Assembly: GCA_965218775.1 (NCBI GenBank)
Contig: CBDCLS010000006.1
Location: forward strand, 806,001-870,000
Direction: 5' to 3'
Source: CAUZIZ01 sp965218775
GTDB taxonomy: Bacteria > Acidobacteriota > UBA6911 > RPQK01 > JAJDTT01
Length of the DNA: 64,000 bases
Of the stretch, positions 8,291 to 18,000 are shown in pieces. The position numbers and the translations under genes are program-made. Below the pieces are notes generated by a model. It did not search any database. It was not told the DNA's origin and was given only the letters and a program-made list of their open reading frames with translations. Position 1 is the first letter of the stretch. Each line of letters opens with the position of its first letter.

Positions 8291-9646
8291 ATGTCTCTTA
8301 GAACAGTCATTTTGAGGGGCCTGCTGACGGTTCTATTACTGGTCTCTTTTGCTCCCCTGGAGGCTCAGAAAAAGGAAAAGCGGGATGTGCAGGGGTTGAT
8401 CTACGACCTGAAACATCCCGAGGTCAAGAGGAGGAGAGACGCGGCCAATGCGCTCGGCGATCACCGCGTGAGGAAAGCGGTCCCGGCTCTGATTGGGCTC
8501 ACCAATGATCCTGACGAGCTGGCCCGTTACGAGGCTACACGGGCACTGGTGCGGATCAACGATACCAGGGCCCTGCCGTCCTTCGTGCGCCTTACTCATG
8601 ATCAAAAGCGAGTGATCCAGAAGAAGGCGATTGAGGGCATCATCAATATCTATGTCATGAAAGAAGGCGGATTGGTAAAGGGAATCAAGGATGTCGCTGA
8701 CTTCGTCAATCCTCTCAGTGATGACTACAACCCCTTGATGGTCGAGCCCTATGTCCCCGTGAGCCAAGAGGCTATCGATGCCCTTTCGGACCTTCTCACC
8801 TTTTCCGACAGTGGACCCCGAAAGGACGGCGCCGTTGCACTTGGGATTTTGCGAGCCCAATCCGCACTGCCTGCAATTCAGGAGACCCTGGAACAGGAAA
8901 GCGATGACGGCGTCAAGGTTGAGCTTGTTCGGGCGATCTACAAGATCGGAAATCCAGAGGCCGGATCCGCACTGATTCCCTTGATTCGCGATCCCGATAA
9001 GAAGGTGCACGATGAAGCCATCTTTGCTCTAGGACGCCTCCGTGTAGCTCAAGCCGTGCCCCAGCTGAAGGAGCTCTACAGCGTCGGAGTCGAAGAAAGG
9101 CGGAAGATCTTTGGTGTCGTCCCCGTCAGTAAGAGCGACGACCTGCAGAAGAAGGTGCTGGAGGCGTTGGCCTATATCGGAGATTCGAGCTGCCGCGACA
9201 TCTTCCTGGCGGCGATGGAGGACGAACGTGAAACCTTTCGGCGATCTGGAGCCGAGGGATTGGGCCGGATGGCGGACTCCAGCGTGACAATGGACGTGGC
9301 AAAGAAGTACCTTCGGGAAGACTCTGATAGCGTCCGGCTTGCGATGGGATTTGCCCTCTTTCGAATGGGTCGAGAGGAACATCTGGTAGAACTGATAGAT
9401 AAGGTAGGAGATGACCAGGCGTACTTCTATTTGCTCGAGCTTGAGCCCGGAGAGGTTGCCAAATTGTATCCCTACCTGGGCAGTGAAAAAGCCTCCATCC
9501 AGACCCGTCTCCTGGACGTCATCGGAATGCGGGGAGACGCGTCAGCCTTATCCATCGTTCAGCCAATGGTGGAGAGCAAGGATGAGAATGTAGTCTCCGC
9601 CGCTAATCTTGCCATTCGCAGGTTGCGTGGAAGGCACCAGGGCTAA
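8291..9646 (+). CDS. Exported HEAT-repeat protein
   Basis: 451 residues from ATG 8291, chosen because AAGGAAG lies eight bases upstream and because it gives a clean signal peptide (MSLRTVILRGLLTVLLLVSF, cut near Ala-Gln-Lys); an upstream ATG at 8264 would add nine residues. The mature part is a run of roughly 30-residue helical repeats such as HPEVKRRRDAANALGDHRV and DPDKKVHDEAIFALGRLRV, the HEAT/PBS-lyase type. Such proteins are scaffolds for protein binding, here probably in the periplasm. No catalytic motif. A short gap separates it from the phosphomutase gene downstream. Confidence 0.8.
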   Translation: MSLRTVILRGLLTVLLLVSFAPLEAQKKEKRDVQGLIYDLKHPEVKRRRDAANALGDHRVRKAVPALIGLTNDPDELARYEATRALVRINDTRALPSFVRLTHDQKRVIQKKAIEGIINIYVMKEGGLVKGIKDVADFVNPLSDDYNPLMVEPYVPVSQEAIDALSDLLTFSDSGPRKDGAVALGILRAQSALPAIQETLEQESDDGVKVELVRAIYKIGNPEAGSALIPLIRDPDKKVHDEAIFALGRLRVAQAVPQLKELYSVGVEERRKIFGVVPVSKSDDLQKKVLEALAYIGDSSCRDIFLAAMEDERETFRRSGAEGLGRMADSSVTMDVAKKYLREDSDSVRLAMGFALFRMGREEHLVELIDKVGDDQAYFYLLELEPGEVAKLYPYLGSEKASIQTRLLDVIGMRGDASALSIVQPMVESKDENVVSAANLAIRRLRGRHQG

Positions 9647-9682
9647 GGCGAGTTTTCGATCCTGTAGGCTCCCACACATACG

Positions 9683-11872
9683 GTGGCGTATCCCCAGCTT
9701 GACCGAATCTGCAGGTCGCTGACTACACAATACGAAGATCTAGGGGAGCTGGCAGCAGGCCGCCTTCGGCGCTGGATTGCCGGCGATATGCCTTACGCCC
9801 ATCCAGAAATACTGGAAATCCACCTCCAGGAAGAGCACCTCGACCTGCTGATGGACGCCTTCTGGCAGGCGTTACCCTTTGGTACCGGAGGTCGCCGGGG
9901 ACGCGTCGGCTATGGTGCTAATCGCCTCAACCCCACTACGGTTGCCATGACCGTTCAGGGACACTGCGAATACCTACAGAAGGCCTTTCCCAACCACTCA
10001 GAGCTGCTGGTGGTGGTGGCCAACGATGTGCGTGTCTTCAACGATATCGCTGGCACCTACCGCTTCCTTGGCAGCGATCATCCGCTATTGGGTTCCTCCT
10101 CCAGATCGCTTGCAATTCTGGCCTGTGAGATCTATGCCGCCAATGGCATCATCGCCTACCTGGCAGAACCCGGAAATGCTTCGGCGGTAATGACAACACC
10201 TGAACTTTCCTTTCTAATTGGCCAGCTCAAGGCAGTCGGGGGGATCAATGTCTCTGCCTCCCACAACCCCCCTGACGACAATGGTGTCAAGGTATACGAT
10301 CCTCATGGGAGCCAGCCGGTACCGCCCCAGGACCAGCATTTGATCGACGCCATGGAGGGTGCTGCAGCGGTGACGTCCATGCCCTTCGAGGCAGCGCTGG
10401 ATCATGGGAGGATCCGCGCGGTCCCTGAGGAAATGCACGAACGGTACATTGAAACCTACGTCGAAAAGTACGCGGCTATTCACGCCCCCAGGCAGCATCC
10501 TGAGGTTCTGTACACGCCACTCTGCGGCTCAGGTTTGACCACGATCGGCGAAGTGTTGGAACGCTTGGGGTTTTCTGTGATCACTCCTGCCGACCAGGGC
10601 CCCGACGGAAGCTTTTCTGTGATCCCGTTCAAAGCCCCCAATCCGGAAGTACCACAGTCCAGCGAGCCCGCTATGGCGTTGGCTGCTGCCAAGGGCGCAG
10701 GGATTGTCCTGTCCAGTGACCCCGATGCCGACCGGATAGGTTTGGAGGTCAGGTTGGGTGACGGCTCCTGGTACCACTTTGATGGCAACCAGATCGCTGC
10801 TGTGCTTTGCTACTTTCTGATGCTTGACCAGGATGGGCCACAACAGAAGGGCTTGGTGATCGAAACCCTGGTTACCACCAAGATCCTGGGTCGGATCGCA
10901 AAACGAGCGGGGCAATCGTGGTGTGTCGATGATCTGCCGGTAGGCTTCAAGTATGTTGCCGACGTGTTGAAGAGCCTCGAGTCCAGGGGCCGGTACGGTG
11001 ACGTCTCATGCTCTCCCGACCAACTGGTTCTGGCGGCGGAGGAGAGCCACGGCATCATGGTGGTACCGACGATCAGAGAGAAGGACGCGACTCCAGCAGG
11101 GATGTATCTGGCTGCGCTCTACCAACGCCTGCACGAGGAGGGACGCACGCTTTTGGATTATTACACCCAGATTCTGGAGGAGGTGGGGGGATACGACAAC
11201 GTCAACCGATCGATCATGATGGCCGGGCCGGAGGGCGAGTCGAAGAAGAGCCGGTTGATGGAGTCGCTACGGAGCTCTCCGCCCACAACTCTCGCCGGCA
11301 GCGAGGTGATCAAGGTGGTGGACTACTGGGACGAGGAAGCCTTCGGACCGTTTTTGAGCGAAACCGACCGGCTGCCCAGGAATCTGGTCCAATTCTTCAC
11401 GGATACCTCGATCGTTACGGTGCGTCCTTCCGGCACCGAACCCAAACTGAAATTCTACTGCCAGTTGCTCCCGCGACAAGACCGACCGACCGTCTCAGGC
11501 GGGGAGTTGCTTCAGCAACTCAGGGCCGAGACTCAAAGCCTCGCCTTACTGGTCTACCGCGAGCTGCTGGGACGTATCGACCTTGCTCTGGAAGAGCCGG
11601 GCCTGCTCTTGCCCGATATTATCGAACTCGATCAGAAGCTGCATTTTGACCAGAAGACTGTTCCCCAGTTGCAGCGGTCGCTGACTGGCGGTTTGTTCGC
11701 CGATCTCCAGACTCTGCTGTCCTGGTTGGCGGAGGAGTCCGCGGCCATGACGCCCGGAGCCGACCCTCTGCCGGCACTGAAAGCGCCTCTCGGGTACCTT
11801 TGCCGATCCTGGGGCCCAGACCCGGCGATGCCCCCACTACTAGGCGATCTGGAAGGTTGGGCCAAGGGGTAG
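9683..11872 (+). CDS. Alpha-D-phosphohexomutase (phosphoglucomutase/phosphomannomutase type) with long C-terminal extension
   Basis: 729 residues from GTG 9683. Interconverts hexose 1- and 6-phosphates through a phosphoserine. Visible: LPFGTGGRRGRVGYGANRLN at 65-84, the catalytic loop INVSASHNPPDDNGVK with Ser193, the Mg-binding loop SSDPDADRIG (Asp346, 348, 350), a sugar-binding EESHG, and the phosphate-binding RPSGTEPKLKFY. Typical proteins of this subgroup have 550-600 residues; here about 140 residues follow the last domain, largely helical and without a motif I know. There is no strong ribosome site. Convergent with ubiD across a large inverted repeat. Confidence 0.88.
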   Translation: MAYPQLDRICRSLTTQYEDLGELAAGRLRRWIAGDMPYAHPEILEIHLQEEHLDLLMDAFWQALPFGTGGRRGRVGYGANRLNPTTVAMTVQGHCEYLQKAFPNHSELLVVVANDVRVFNDIAGTYRFLGSDHPLLGSSSRSLAILACEIYAANGIIAYLAEPGNASAVMTTPELSFLIGQLKAVGGINVSASHNPPDDNGVKVYDPHGSQPVPPQDQHLIDAMEGAAAVTSMPFEAALDHGRIRAVPEEMHERYIETYVEKYAAIHAPRQHPEVLYTPLCGSGLTTIGEVLERLGFSVITPADQGPDGSFSVIPFKAPNPEVPQSSEPAMALAAAKGAGIVLSSDPDADRIGLEVRLGDGSWYHFDGNQIAAVLCYFLMLDQDGPQQKGLVIETLVTTKILGRIAKRAGQSWCVDDLPVGFKYVADVLKSLESRGRYGDVSCSPDQLVLAAEESHGIMVVPTIREKDATPAGMYLAALYQRLHEEGRTLLDYYTQILEEVGGYDNVNRSIMMAGPEGESKKSRLMESLRSSPPTTLAGSEVIKVVDYWDEEAFGPFLSETDRLPRNLVQFFTDTSIVTVRPSGTEPKLKFYCQLLPRQDRPTVSGGELLQQLRAETQSLALLVYRELLGRIDLALEEPGLLLPDIIELDQKLHFDQKTVPQLQRSLTGGLFADLQTLLSWLAEESAAMTPGADPLPALKAPLGYLCRSWGPDPAMPPLLGDLEGWAKG

Positions 11873-11921
11873 CGAGCCACCTCATACCGCCGAGAATGTT
11901 TGTCTGTGTTGAGTTCTCCTC

Positions 11922-12039
11922 CTTCCCTTGCCTTTGCCCATGCCCATGCCCGTGCCCGACTTCATCTTTCTCAGCCGGGCGCGACGATTGTGGGGATACT
12001 GAAGGGCAAGGGCACGGGCACGGGCAAAGGCAAGGGAAG
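11922..12039. repeat. 36-bp inverted repeat built of TGCCCR hexamers between convergent genes
   Basis: Left arm 11922-11957 and right arm 12004-12039 are complementary at 33 of 36 positions, with 46 bases between. Each arm contains three to four copies of the hexamer TGCCCA/TGCCCG and begins CTTCCCTTGCCTTTGCCC. It fills the gap between the phosphomutase and ubiD stop codons and could act as a two-way terminator, or be a mobile palindromic unit. Confidence 0.8.
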
Positions 12040-12111
12040 CTTCTTCGCAAACTTGACCAGTTTGTGAACTTTCTCTCCACCATGGTCCTCTAGGAGTCCG
12101 TCTCGGATACT

Positions 12112-13581
12112 CTAGCCCGGGAGTCCCAAACTCGGCCAGAGTCTATCTACCCGCTCTCTGACCTCCGGTGTCATCAGTATTTCTTCGGGCCACTCCCGAT
12201 GGAAGCCTTCCTCCGGCCACTTCTGGGTGGCGTCAATGCCCATTTTGGATCCGAAGTTGGGTAGCCGAGAAGAGTGATCCAGCGAATCCACCGGTCCCAG
12301 GGTGAACTGGATGTCCCGTTCCGGGTCGATGTGGTTCAGCGTTCTCCAGACTATCTCGCCATAGTCCTGGACGTTCACTCCCTCGTCCAGTACCACGATG
12401 CACTTCGAGAACATGGCCTGACCCATTCCCCAGATAGCATTCATGATCTTGCGGGCGTGACCAGGATAGCGTTTGCGGATGCTGATGATGATCAGGTTGT
12501 GGAAGATCCCCTCGAAGGGCATGTGCATGTCGATGATCTCGGGCAGCTGCTTTTGGATCACAGGCAGGAAGATCTGCTCCACTGCGTGACCCATATAGCA
12601 GTCCTCCTGCGGAGGTTTCCCAACAATAATGGTTTGATAGATGGGATCCCTGCGGTGGGTCATGCAGGTGACGTGGAAGACCGGATATTGGTCCGCCAGA
12701 GAATAGAAGCCGGTGTGATCTCCGAAAGGGCCCTCCACCCGGGTTTCATCCAGATTGACGTACCCTTCGAGAATGATCTCGGCGTTGGCGGGTACGGTGA
12801 TGTCCACCGTTTTGCAACTCACCATCTCGACGGGTTGGCGGCGCACGAATCCGGCGAACATCATTTCGTTGAGGTCGTCCGGAAGCGGCACGATAGCTGA
12901 GAAAACGGTGGCAGGGTCGGCACCGATAGCTACAGCAACCTCCATTCGTCTATCGCCGCCCGCACCAGATTGGCGCCGGGCCTCTCGAAAGTGATGGGCC
13001 CCGTGTTTGTGAACCTGCCAGTGCATGGCGGTGGTGGTTTCGTCAAAGACCTGCATTCGGTACATCCCGCAGTTCTGCTTTCCAGTCTCCGGATTCCGGC
13101 TGAATACCAGGGGCAGGGTGATGAAACGTCCGGCGTCCCCTGGCCAGCACTTGATCACAGGCAGCTCCAGGAGAGAGAACCCTTCGGTCTTCACCACTTC
13201 CTGACAGGGACCCCTGTTTACAATCTTGGGTACCAGGGAAGACAGCTCGGTCAAACGCGGGAGCATCTTGAGCTTGTCCCAGGTTCCGGTCGGAGCCTTC
13301 AGGTCCAGGAGATCTTCGATTCTCTGGGATACATCTTTCAGAGCCTCGACACCCAGGGCAAGATTCATGCGCCGGTAGGAGCCGAAGGTGTTGATCAGAA
13401 GTGGAAGTTGCGATCCTTTTAGATTCTCGAACAGCAGAGCAGGACCGACCGCCTTCGAGACCCGGTCCGTAATCTCTGAGACTTCCAGGATAGGGTCCAC
13501 TTCCACCGGAATCCGAGTGATTTGGTCTGATTCCTCCAATCGTCTGATGAAGTCCCGTAGGTCCCCGTAGTCGTAACTCAT
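12112..13581 (-). CDS. UbiD-family decarboxylase
   Basis: 489 residues from ATG 13581; an in-frame ATG at 13605 is less likely. UbiD enzymes decarboxylate aromatic or unsaturated acids with prenylated FMN. Visible: YGDLRDFIRRLEES start, PALLFENLKGS, the long metal and cofactor region with MHWQVHKHGAHHFREARR, FGDHTGFYSLADQYPVFHVT, and the acidic segments EGPFGDHTG and PPQEDCYMG. Length fits. In ubiquinone/menaquinone pathways it acts on polyprenylated hydroxybenzoate-like acids, but many UbiD proteins have other substrates, and no UbiX or isoprenoid genes are near to decide. Confidence 0.88.
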   Translation of the reverse strand: MSYDYGDLRDFIRRLEESDQITRIPVEVDPILEVSEITDRVSKAVGPALLFENLKGSQLPLLINTFGSYRRMNLALGVEALKDVSQRIEDLLDLKAPTGTWDKLKMLPRLTELSSLVPKIVNRGPCQEVVKTEGFSLLELPVIKCWPGDAGRFITLPLVFSRNPETGKQNCGMYRMQVFDETTTAMHWQVHKHGAHHFREARRQSGAGGDRRMEVAVAIGADPATVFSAIVPLPDDLNEMMFAGFVRRQPVEMVSCKTVDITVPANAEIILEGYVNLDETRVEGPFGDHTGFYSLADQYPVFHVTCMTHRRDPIYQTIIVGKPPQEDCYMGHAVEQIFLPVIQKQLPEIIDMHMPFEGIFHNLIIISIRKRYPGHARKIMNAIWGMGQAMFSKCIVVLDEGVNVQDYGEIVWRTLNHIDPERDIQFTLGPVDSLDHSSRLPNFGSKMGIDATQKWPEEGFHREWPEEILMTPEVRERVDRLWPSLGLPG

Positions 13582-14068
13582 TTCAGTCCTACCTTCTCGA
13601 ACCAATTGTCAGGGTGATCCATGAGGGGCTATTCTCCACGGCGCCAGTCCTGCCGTCAACGGCACCGGTGTCATCGGTCTCGCATCACCTGCGACCTGGA
13701 CAATGCATCTGAACGTCTCTAGGTAACGCATCTATTGAAGTAAGAGCAAAACGCAGCCGCGCACGACTTGAATCGTCTGCAATCTGAAGCCAAGTTCCGA
13801 GGAGAGAGCGGGACTGGAGTCTTCACCGGAAAGATCCAAGCTGGCCGTTGGCTCCACTGATCCTTGGTCGTAGCTTTGGTCCTCGGACCAGTGTCTTTTT
13901 CCCGTTGAGTCTGAAGCGAAAAGGCAAAGACAGAGGCAAGGTAGGAATGGTGACCTGGAGATCACCGCTGCGAGACTTTTCCAGAAAAAAGATACATCCA
14001 GAAACGATCCGCGGCACGTATAGCTGATTGAAAGCGCACTAGAAACATTGAATGAAAGGAGTTCAACC
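13582..14068. other. 487-bp divergent intergenic region containing a reverse copy of repeat family D
   Basis: Lies between ubiD (minus) and the DUF4331 gene (plus). At 13753-13823 is a reverse-orientation, diverged copy of the family D repeat (compare 17821-17895, 30413-30486, 58218-58312). The other parts show no convincing gene. An AAAGGAG ribosome site for the DUF4331 gene ends the region. Confidence 0.6.
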
Positions 14069-15454
14069 ATGAATCTGAGTTCGTCTCAACCGAGGTCTCA
14101 TCTGCCACTTGTTCTGATTCTCGCCTGCCTCCTACTCCCGGCGACTGCCGTGGGATCGAGCCACCGCGAGGCTCCCGCCATCACTCTGGACCCTACAGCT
14201 GACAATACCGATGTCTACGCCTTTGTCAGCTACGAACCAGGTCGCGAACAATTCGTGACCCTGATCTCGAACTTCATTCCCCTGCAGGTGCCCTATGGTG
14301 GGCCCAACTTTCACAAGTTCGATCCGCATGTGCTTTACGAGATCATGATCGACAATGACGGCGATGCGGTGGAAGAAATCACTTACCAGTTTCGCTTCCG
14401 AACCGAGGTGCTGGAGAGCGGGACCTTCCTGACGGCTACCGGTCCAATCGAGTCGCTCCAGGACCCAACCCACAATGTCCGTCAGTACTGCACCATCTGG
14501 CGCGTGAACGGTCCGGGCCGATCCGCGGCACGGAGGGAGCTTCTGGGCGAGGATCTCATCCTACCACCATCCAATATCGGTTCGGCCACGACCCCCAATT
14601 ATGAGGCGCTGGCCAGTCAGGCGATCCATGACCTCCCGGATGGAAGCCGCTTTTTTGCCGGACAGCGAGACGAAGGTTTCTACGTGGACCTCGCCGGCAT
14701 CTTCGACCTTCTGTCACTGCGCACTCCGGGCGTAGATGGGACGGCGGGGCAGAACGTGCACTCGATTGCCATCGAGATACCCATGTCAAGACTCACCTCC
14801 GATGGAAGCCTTCCCGCGGGTGGAGACGATCCAACAGCCGTGATCGGTGTCTGGTCATCCGCCTCTCGGGCCGCCTTTTCCAGGCTACCGGTTACTGGAG
14901 GCTCGCCGATACCACTGCATCTTTTCGGGTTTAGAACCTTGACTCAGGTTTCCCGATTGGGCTCGCCGTTGGTGAATGAGGTTGTCATTCCTTTGGCTAT
15001 GAAGGATCGATTCAACTCTTCGCGTCCCACCGGTGACGGACAGTTCCTCAGTTTCGTCACGGACCCCGAACTCGCCAAGCTTCTCAATCTGCTGTTCGGA
15101 GTCGAGGTTCCTCCTGCCCCACGCAATGACCTGGTGCAGGTGTTTCTGACAGGAGTTCCTGGACTCAATCAACCCCCCAATGTAATTCCGGGCGAGATGC
15201 TGCGCTTGAACATGGGAATCGCACCAACGCCGGCTGATAATCAGAATCGGCTTGGTGTTGTGGGCGGGGATCTGGCCGGATTCCCCAACGGCCGACGGGT
15301 TGGCGACGACGTGCTCGACGTCGCCGTCCAGGCAGTGGCCGGGATTCTAGTAGATGGCACGGGAGCAGGATTGGGTGATAGCGTAGATCAGAATGACGTG
15401 CCCTATTTGACAGCTTTCCCGTACCTTGGAACGCCCCACCCGGGGAATCCTTGA
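14069..15454 (+). CDS. Secreted DUF4331-family protein
   Basis: 461 residues from ATG 14069, directly after AAAGGAG; an ATG at 14048 lacks such a site. The N-terminus has a hydrophobic stretch LPLVLILACLLLPATAVG, a signal peptide, followed by the family hallmark SSHREAPAITLDPTADNTDV near the mature start, then DVYAFVSYEPG, IDNDGDAVEEITYQFRF, ALASQAIHDLPDGSRFFAGQRDEGFYVDL and the C-terminal GRRVGDDVLDVAVQAVAG. DUF4331 proteins are exported and have no established function. Complete length. 150 bp before the OPT transporter gene, perhaps unrelated. Confidence 0.88.
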   Translation: MNLSSSQPRSHLPLVLILACLLLPATAVGSSHREAPAITLDPTADNTDVYAFVSYEPGREQFVTLISNFIPLQVPYGGPNFHKFDPHVLYEIMIDNDGDAVEEITYQFRFRTEVLESGTFLTATGPIESLQDPTHNVRQYCTIWRVNGPGRSAARRELLGEDLILPPSNIGSATTPNYEALASQAIHDLPDGSRFFAGQRDEGFYVDLAGIFDLLSLRTPGVDGTAGQNVHSIAIEIPMSRLTSDGSLPAGGDDPTAVIGVWSSASRAAFSRLPVTGGSPIPLHLFGFRTLTQVSRLGSPLVNEVVIPLAMKDRFNSSRPTGDGQFLSFVTDPELAKLLNLLFGVEVPPAPRNDLVQVFLTGVPGLNQPPNVIPGEMLRLNMGIAPTPADNQNRLGVVGGDLAGFPNGRRVGDDVLDVAVQAVAGILVDGTGAGLGDSVDQNDVPYLTAFPYLGTPHPGNP

Positions 15455-15604
15455 TCTAGCGCTGCACTTGCGCTGGACAAGTGGGCTCGCGCTCCCTCGA
15501 CCGGCATCAACTATGGTAGGGTACCTGCTCCAGGATCGCGGTGAGATCCTCGGCGGCAATGTCCTATCGGTGGCGATGTTGGCCAGGATGACGAGGGAGC
15601 GCGC

Positions 15605-17578
15605 ATGCCCCAGGGCGAAGATCGACGGGAGCTGGATTCGGGATCTGCCGCGCCAACTCACTCTCCCTACGTTTCCCCACTCGAGAATCTCGCCGAGTTC
15701 ACCCTGAAGGCCGCCGTCGCGGGCATCTTCTTGGGAATTCTTTTCGGAGCTGCCAACGCCTACCTCGGCCTGAGAGTAGGGCTCACCATCTCCACCTCGA
15801 TCCCCGTCGCGGTTCTGACGGCGGCAGCCTTCAAGGTCTTGTCGTCAGCGGGTCATCGAAGCACCATCCTGGAAGCCAACCTCTCCCAAACAATTGGTTC
15901 TGCCTCGAGTTCTGTTGCCAGCGGTGTGATCTTTACGCTGCCTGCCCTTTTTCTTTGGGATCTAGCTCCAGGGTTGATGCAGATGGTGGTCCTGGCGATG
16001 GCCGGAGGCCTCTTGGGCGTTTTGTTCATGATCCCGCTCAGACGTTTTCTCATTCAAAGGGAACATGGAAGGCTCCCTTACCCCGAAGGTACCGCCTGTG
16101 CCGAGGTACTCCGTGCCAGCCAAGAGGGGGGTCGTAGAGGTCATAACGTCTTCTGGGGGCTTGGCATCGGCTCACTCTTCAAGGGGCTGGCCGGTTGGGT
16201 CCAGCTCTTCCCGCGCGAGATCCATTTCGGTCTCCCCTTCCTCAATAAGAGCCAGTTGGGGCTGGATTTTTCGGCGGCCCTCCTCGGAGTTGGATACATC
16301 CTTGGTCCCCGCATCGCCATCATCATGGTGAGTGGAGGGCTGCTCTCCTGGGTCGTTTTGATTCCGGCAATTGCCATCTGGGGGGAAGGAAGAACCGAAC
16401 CTCTATATCCTGAGGCTCTTCTGCGGATCACAGAGATGCCTCCCGACGACATCTGGAGCCGCTACGTGCGCTATATCGGCGCGGGTGCCGTCGCGACCGG
16501 AGGCCTGATCACGCTGATTCGGAGTGTCCCCACGATGATCGAGAGCTTTCGTCTGGGCCTGGGAGAGCTAAGGGGTCGCGCCCGTGGTCCCGTTGCGGCG
16601 GCTCCGAGGACCGACCAGGATTTGCCTCTTCGCGGGGTGCTCCTGGCACTGTTGGGAGTAGGCGTCGTCATCTCGGTCCTCCCCTTCGTGTTCGGTGAAG
16701 CCACCCCCTTCGGCTTTCGGGCAGCAGCAGCGCTTATGGTCATCGTCTCGGCATTCTTTTTTGTCACGGTGTCCTCACGAATCGTGGGTCTGGTGGGGGT
16801 TACGTCGAATCCCACCAGCGGTATGACTATTGCTACCCTGCTTGCAGTTTCCTCGATCTTTCTGTTGATGGACTGGACCGGGGACGCGGGCAAGGTGACC
16901 GTCCTCACGGTGGGCTGCATCGTAGCCGTAGCGGCCTCAATTGCAGGGGATACCTCGCAGGATCTGAAGACCGGATTTCTACTGGGAGCGACTCCCCGGA
17001 GACAGCAGCTGGGTGAGATTGCCGGGGTTCTGAGTTCGGCGACCTTCGTGTGTCTTGCCGTGCTGGTCTTGGACCGCACCTACGGTTTTGGTTCGCAGGA
17101 GTTGCCGGCACCGCAGGCCACTTTAATGAAGTTGGTGGTGGAGGGAGTGCTCGAGAACTCGCTGCCCTGGGTCTTGGTGGGAATCGGCGTTGCCATCGCC
17201 CTGACCGCCGAAGTGCTGCGTATTCCCAGTCTCCCTTTTGCGGTTGGGGTCTACTTACCCGTCACCACAATGGCATCGGTCTGTGTGGGAGGGTTGATCC
17301 GGTTCTTCCTGGAACGCCGATCTCCATCGACCAGTGAGGGCCAGCAGCGTACCGATAGGGGAATCCTCCTCGGATCAGGGATGGTAGGAGGCGAAGGTCT
17401 TATAGGCGTGGGAATCGCTGCGGCAGCATTCGTCCAGGGAGCGGCGCCCTCAGGTCTGGGGTATTCATGGGCAGGGTCCGCTGCTCCCCTGATCGGCCTT
17501 CTGGTCTTCGCCCTGCTGGCCGGAGCACTGGTTCTTGGCAGTCTTGGTAGGTTGGGAGCGGGGGAGAGTGGACGATGA
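15605..17578 (+). CDS. OPT-family oligopeptide transporter
   Basis: 657 residues with about 14-16 hydrophobic segments. Proton-driven uptake of small peptides or metal chelates through the inner membrane. Visible: FTLKAAVAGIFLGILFGAAN followed by AYLGLRVGLTISTSIPVAV, the conserved RFLIQREHGRLPYPEGTACAE region, and GDTSQDLKTGFLLGATPRRQ typical of OPT proteins. Start ATG 15605 is the first in frame near a GAGGGAGCGC site. Length is standard. It stands alone; no peptidase gene is adjacent. Confidence 0.88.
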   Translation: MPQGEDRRELDSGSAAPTHSPYVSPLENLAEFTLKAAVAGIFLGILFGAANAYLGLRVGLTISTSIPVAVLTAAAFKVLSSAGHRSTILEANLSQTIGSASSSVASGVIFTLPALFLWDLAPGLMQMVVLAMAGGLLGVLFMIPLRRFLIQREHGRLPYPEGTACAEVLRASQEGGRRGHNVFWGLGIGSLFKGLAGWVQLFPREIHFGLPFLNKSQLGLDFSAALLGVGYILGPRIAIIMVSGGLLSWVVLIPAIAIWGEGRTEPLYPEALLRITEMPPDDIWSRYVRYIGAGAVATGGLITLIRSVPTMIESFRLGLGELRGRARGPVAAAPRTDQDLPLRGVLLALLGVGVVISVLPFVFGEATPFGFRAAAALMVIVSAFFFVTVSSRIVGLVGVTSNPTSGMTIATLLAVSSIFLLMDWTGDAGKVTVLTVGCIVAVAASIAGDTSQDLKTGFLLGATPRRQQLGEIAGVLSSATFVCLAVLVLDRTYGFGSQELPAPQATLMKLVVEGVLENSLPWVLVGIGVAIALTAEVLRIPSLPFAVGVYLPVTTMASVCVGGLIRFFLERRSPSTSEGQQRTDRGILLGSGMVGGEGLIGVGIAAAAFVQGAAPSGLGYSWAGSAAPLIGLLVFALLAGALVLGSLGRLGAGESGR

Positions 17579-17680
17579 ACCACCACCAAACCCTGCCCGG
17601 CAGATCGTCTAGGGAGGAACATGCCCATCGGGGGTGCTAGCGAGGAGGGGATATGGTCTCGGTTCTTGAATCTGGAATCG

Positions 17681-17780
17681 AGGTCAATCCCAACGGGATT
17701 GTGTATATCAGCCCAGGGTTTCCGAACCCTGGGTCAACGATGCCAACTCTTTGAATTTCAACCCTGAAAGGGTTGCGTAC
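17681..17780. repeat. Palindromic AATCCC/GGGATT repeat, family E, copy 1
   Basis: A cluster of short palindromes: AATCCCAACGGGATT, then CCCAGGGTTTCCGAACCCTGGG, then CAACCCTGAAAGGGTTGCGTAC. The first two recur in the same order at 34037-34089. The 422-bp gap 17579-18000 holds this unit, a family D repeat and a short GACCTGYGACC tandem (17929-17955), and no gene. Confidence 0.75.
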
Positions 17781-17820
17781 AAAAACAGGAATATTAAGAA
17801 CCAAACGATTGGGCGGGAGT

Positions 17821-17895
17821 GATTCTGCTGTTGTCCAGCTCTTTCCTTGGAACTTGGTCTCCAGTTGCAGACGAGCCAAGTCGTTCGCGGCTCTG
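17821..17895 (+). repeat. Dispersed repeat family D, copy 2
   Basis: Shares GCTGTTGTCCRGCTCT, then GGAACTTGG and GTCGTTCGCGGCTCTG, with 30413-30486 and 58218-58312, and in reverse with 13753-13823. No open frame; not clearly palindromic. Lies in the gap after the OPT gene. Confidence 0.75.
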
Positions 17896-18000
17896 TTTTG
17901 CTTTTACATCAATAGATGCCCTTCCTCAGCGACCTGCGACCTGTGACCTGCGACCCTTCGGTTCAAGTGGGACGAAATCGGATGAATAGCCAGCTCAGGG

